NCBI GenBank assembly: GCA_028829895.1
Contig: CM054183.1
Location: forward strand, 70,617,071 to 70,681,070
Direction of reading: 5' to 3'
From: Sinotaia quadrata
Taxonomy: Eukaryota > Mollusca > Gastropoda > Architaenioglossa > Viviparidae
DNA: 64,000 nucleotides
Shown here: positions 28,901 to 34,900 of the stretch, piece after piece
Position numbering within the stretch: position 1 is the stretch's first letter
How the letters are laid out: every line of letters begins with the position of its first letter
Notes under the pieces: model-generated
What the model was told of the DNA's origin: nothing
Seen by the model: the letters and a program-made list of their open reading frames with translations, nothing else
Databases searched by the model: none
Program-made: the position numbers and the translations under genes

Positions 28901-31900
28901 GAATTAAATGTTATCCTACTTCATAATGAGGTTGAGCCACTGAATTATTTCATAAAGAGGTTAAATTAAATTGAAGGCACCAACGAGCCATTATCCTACT
29001 TCATAATGAGGTTAAATCAAATTGAAAGCCCCAATGAGCCAAAGTCTGATATCCACAGCTGTCATTACCTGTCCTTCAAAGATTGTAAACTTATATTTTC
29101 TGTTAAATTCAAAAGAATTCTTTTATTATCATCCTTATTATCATGATTCAGAACAACATGGTTGCTCATTTCTGTATATTACTGTTTTTAAACATTCTCC
29201 TCAGTCATTTCTGTAACAGAATCTGTTAACTGTTTCCATATTTGTTGATTGGCAGACAATTTTTATGAGTGCAGAGCAATAAAAAGTGAGGTGCACAAAA
29301 TCATTCTTACTGATCCCATTGAAAAATTCAAAACTGTTATAACCTGTGGCAAGAAGCCCCAATATGGGAATAGGATGTTTTAAACTCTATATATTCAAAG
29401 TTCTTAGTGCACAAGTGAGAATTTCCAGTGCACATATTGGCAGTGGAATAATCTGCCCAGTCTACTGAAGGTTATATCAAACTTTATGAGTTTACATGTA
29501 TCTTGTTTGAGGTGAGGTACAGTCAGATATCTCCAAAATCTTATTCAACATTAATGAGCCCCTCTAGAATATTGCATCATTGAATTCACAACATGGTTGT
29601 AACTGACTTCAAGCAAGGAATGATAATGCATAAAGCAACGCTGACAGGCTACCTTCTTTATTAAAATATGTAAGATAATATGTGACCTGTCACCACAAAA
29701 AGATACTTAAGTCGGATTTTGGGGGTATTGAGATATATATATCAATAGAAAGAAAATTGAAAGGGCTTTCTGTTGATATAAAAATAAAGAGTGTAGGACA
29801 AAATATGGAAAAGTTATGTTTGTTTGAAGTGCACTACTGTCCGGACGGCCATTTTGAGAAAATCGGCCTCAAAGATTGAACACATTTCTGAGAGGTTTTT
29901 CCTTAGCAACCATATATTAATCTGCTTCATTTGCAATCAGAGTTGAAGAAGACACAATAGCTAACACTGTAAAAACTATAAACAACAAATATATTGTTAC
30001 ATCATTTACAGACAACAGTCTTTTTAAGCCATAACGATTAGAATTTCTGTATGCGAGAATGATTATTGTGGCTCACAGAATATTCTAAAATTAAGGCATA
30101 ATATTGAATTGATACCTCTTTCTAAATCTGATGCTAGCTCCACTAAATAAATCACAGATTAAAGCTGCATTACTTTCACATTCTTAAAAAAAATATCGTT
30201 TAAATAATCCAATAATTATAGCACACCTTTCACTTCAGTGTACAGTCAGTTATCGTCAGCTGTCGTCTGCTTCGTCTTTTTCGTTGTTCGATCACGCGAT
30301 TCGCTGTCCATGTCACTTTCAGATGAAAATCCATCAGCTACATCCTCATTAGCAAAATAATCAGATATCAAATCTTTAATCTGAATGCTTTCTTTTTTTA
30401 AGATGTTGCTTTCTTTACATGAATTCAACAAATTAGCGATTCGTTTCTCCATGTTTACATTACGCATTACAGGACGAAACTGTCTCCCTTGTGTGCGTTT
30501 CAACCAATCGCGACCGTCTTTTTATGACAGCATGTTTGGTAACTTATAGTAAGCTTGATAAACTGTCTGCGGATTGGCTGACGCTTTTCACTTTGTTTAC
30601 GCCAAGCACAGCCTTATAAAACATTCTGATTAGGCGTTAGTAAATAACCACGTCAGCATAAAAATAGGCTTTTTCCTGAGCATTCTGATATACAACATGA
30701 TGAGGTTCATCCAGGGATTCTACCGTCTACGATCGTCAGATTATAGCACTTTTGGGCCATATTTTTCCTTCGAAGTTAGACAGTAGGTCACAAAAAAATA
30801 ATAATAAAGCTATTTCTAGTTCGAATTAAAGAAAAACACGCTAGTAATTTGTTGTTCGATGGTTTGGGAACACGCTAAAATGAAAATCTCAATTTCACCC
30901 ATGTAGACCCCCACCTTCGTTTTTGCCGTTTTTCTCGGCTTAGCCTTGCGCGACTTAAGTATCTTTTTGTGGTGACAGGTCACATATGATACATTTAAAA
31001 AGACTAATTAATAAAAATACTGAATTTAAAACTATGTAGAATATAAATAACAAGAAAAGGGAAAATCAAACAATTTAAAAGTAATCTTTCTAGAATTAAA
31101 AGACAACTTTATTGGCAAAGGAAATAAATTGCTTCTCTTTGATCACTACTGTATTGTAAGTGGTCACTATCTAATAATTAGATTTAAATTAATTTGATTG
31201 AACACAAATCGATCTAGACAATTCTCATCTATGGCAAGCATACTGACTAACAAAAATATTTATTAATGAATATTTAACTAGCTTTAATAACTCACAATTT
31301 TACAAACAAATTTAATTAGGGATTACTATTTATAATTAAAAGTTTAGTTAGGGATCACTAGATGAGGAATAAGTAAAATTAAGAACTGTCAATATTTATA
31401 AATGAATTTTGTGAGAATGAGAGGAAATCCCTATTTTATAATTAGACTTACTTGTAAGTTATTATGTAAACTAGAATGAGGAGATTTATATTTATAACTA
31501 GATTTATTAAGTTATTACATAGGCATATAATACAAAGGATTATATCCATAATTTCTAAGTTTTCAAAGTCCATAATTACCTCACCTGTTCTTGTGCTAAG
31601 CACTTTTCTTGAAGCTGTGACAGAGAGCTCTGTAGCTTGACCAACATCATCTCTTGATTGGCTACTTCTTTCTGCCTGTAAAATGTTAAGCAGAAATGAA
31701 TCTGTTTAATCAACTGCCATGAAGATTAGGTCAAACTATTATCTTCCAAAATATAACTCTTAGCTGTTTAAACTAATTAGTGTGACTTCATAATGGAGCA
31801 TGTATACAAAGTATATATGAAAAGTACTGGTATGCTTGGAGTACAACAGTAGGTGTCACATCCAAGTGTTTCATCACTTGAGATAATCTACATTAAATTC

Positions 31901-34900
31901 TGTCCACTTAATGATGTGAATAATGAGATAGTGTTTGTTGGAATTTTGAAGTTGAGCACATGTGACAGCAGATCAATTTATGAGGCTATTAAGAACTTTT
32001 ATGCAAACAACAAATTAGACATGCAGAAGATGGTCATGTAGGACAATGGCATAGCTGCATGACTTCACAAAGATGTTTCCCATCTGCTGCAACAGCATTG
32101 TGTTGCTCATTGAGAAGACTTGGAACTGGTAATGCTTGCAAGAATATTTCAATAATGCAGGACATTGAGACATTACTTCAAATCATGTATATGCTGTTTA
32201 GTAGGTCATCTGTATAAAATGTGGCATTTGAAGAGCTGGCGGAAGTTCTGGACTGTGAATCAATTTCATTTAGACTGCTGAATGAAGTACATTGGGCTTT
32301 TAGACATTTTGCACTGACAGCATTTACAAAAAACATTCCGGACTACTGTAATGAGCAGTGTGAAGAACACAATGATCCATTCTGCAAATACTGCTTCAAG
32401 AAGTTGACAAACCCATTGATAGTTTGTTCAAAACAATTGTTCTGTCAAACATAGATTTTCTTGACAGTAGAGAAAAAGAAATTGTAGAGTTATTTGGTAG
32501 ATAACATCATTCTTTCAAAGATGCAAATGAAACGTGAGATAAACTTGTGCATCAGTATCATGATTTCAGATTCAACATTTCTGAAAAATTCAAGTCTTGG
32601 TTAATGAAGACATTCGGTGACATAGTCCGGTTTGCACTTAATGATGAACAATTTATCATGTTGTCTTATTTACTGGATGTGTGTGCAATGTTCCAGGCAT
32701 CATGTGCAGACTGTGAACGCAGTTTTAGCCTTATGAATGCCATCAAGACTAAATCTAAGAACCATCTGGGAAATGACCACTTCAACATGATGATGAGGAT
32801 AAAGTCTTACCAAAGCTCTGGATTGGAAGTCAATCTCAACAGAGTTTATCAACTATGGTCATTGCAGAAAGGGCAGTAGAAACTTTAGTGTTCAACATTA
32901 TTTGATGCTAGAATAAGAACTACATGTAGGTCTAGTTTAGTTTTAGTGGTGCATTCGTAAATTCGTAATCACAGCATAACATTTTCATTGCGATAGAGTA
33001 TGAAAACTATACATGATTTCTAAGCCATACATCTTCTTTAAAAGACATTATTACAAACGTGTATGTAGTTGTTAGTTACAATTTACAATCATAAATGTTT
33101 CTGAAAATGTTTAGCGCATGCAGAAATGAGGCTGCTCAAACAACCACCAGTTCCACGTGCACAGGAAAAATATTAGAGGGAATGTTGCCAGTACCTAAAA
33201 AGAATAGACCATTACACTTTTCTGTAAATAAATACAGAAGTTAATAACTATTTGTCTATGATAAATAAAAAACCTGAATTAGTTCTCACTACTGTAAAAA
33301 TTTTTATTTTTATGACATTTAAAAAGACTACGCTCATTCTAATGCAACTGAATAAAAGATATGTCATACTAATTTTCTTGAAGTCTTTTTAACTATTAGC
33401 TGAGCTTATCAAGCTGACTTGAGAGTAGACAACAAGTCAGATGAATGGGATCAATGACAAACCTGCAATGGTGACTTGAGAGTAAACAATTGAATAAAAG
33501 ATATGTCATAACAATTTTCTTGAAGTCTTTTTAACTATTAGCTGAGCTTATCAAGCTTGAAGAGTAGACAACAGTCAGATGAATGGCATCAATGACAAAC
33601 CTGCAATGATGGTAAAACAAATAATAATTAAACTATTATCTGAGTTACCTGAGATCAAGCACAGTGTCCCTGTTAACAATGGTTTCATGAAGTTTTCCTT
33701 TTAACTCCTCAATGTTGGCTCGAAATGATCGCTTCTGCTGTTCTGACATCTCTGAGGCCTGAAGACAACAATAAATGCTATAAATATAAGCTAGTTTTAT
33801 CTGACATCCAGACTGTAAGTGACAATATGCATGCATATATGAATGTTGTACTTAAAAATATTAATATTTCTTTTCTAATGTTAGCCTTCTATGAGTCAGT
33901 CTTAAAGACAACAATACAAAGTACAGGTAAATGTTGCGAGAGATACCTCCTGTAAGCGTTTCCTGAGTTCGATGACCTGTTCTTGTGACTCTTTCAAGGC
34001 ACGTTCCATGTGTGACCTTAGTACAAGAAAAAATTAAAAACACAATGTCCACTGATAGTAAGTGACAAAATACCATGCACTTAAAATAATAATATCTGCA
34101 TCTGAACTCAGAAATTTAAAAAAGAGTTAATGAACTGAGATTAGGGCTGGGGGAACTGTCAACTTGGGGATTGTCAACTTATACAATGGTTAACAGCATG
34201 ACAAAGACAAAACAATATACTATTCCATGATTTATTACCATTATACATTTGATGAACTTTCTAAGTCAACCTACTGCCAAACTAAAGTCTTCAGTGAGTA
34301 AAATACGAACTTTCATTAATAACACTGAACTGCATGCTAATTTTGGTGGTAAACACTTCCAAATGAAACATTAATTTAAAAGATTTATTTTTTAATTTAA
34401 AAAATATAACTTTTCAGTTGTTTTCAGAAATTCTGTTATTTCTTGGCATACTTACTTTGTTTTTCAGTGCATCATACATTTTATTTTGTATTTAAGCCAA
34501 GGGCACTGGGGTTTTAGAAACATTTTTAAACATGTTTTCTTATTTTGTTTTCAAAAGTAATCCTGTTGTTTTAGCAGTTATTGTTCTATGAGGGCATGTA
34601 TTTCCAATTTTTATATTTGTTCAAAAATAAGTGTTCTCATTTAGTATTTATGATGTGTAAAAGGTGTAATAGAGTGATGTTCTTTTAACTAATCAGTTGC
34701 AGTGCAATATAATTACTGCTATTATTTTTCTGGGAAAAAATCCAGTATAACTTAAAACTCCATCATTTTAACAATTGTTTTCTGTACAGTTTATCATTTT
34801 AGTAAGAATTACATAATTTTACTATTAATATTATTTTTACGATCTTTACTATTATACATCTTATTTTATGTGTAATGTATGCATTTTTCTTTAACAGATT

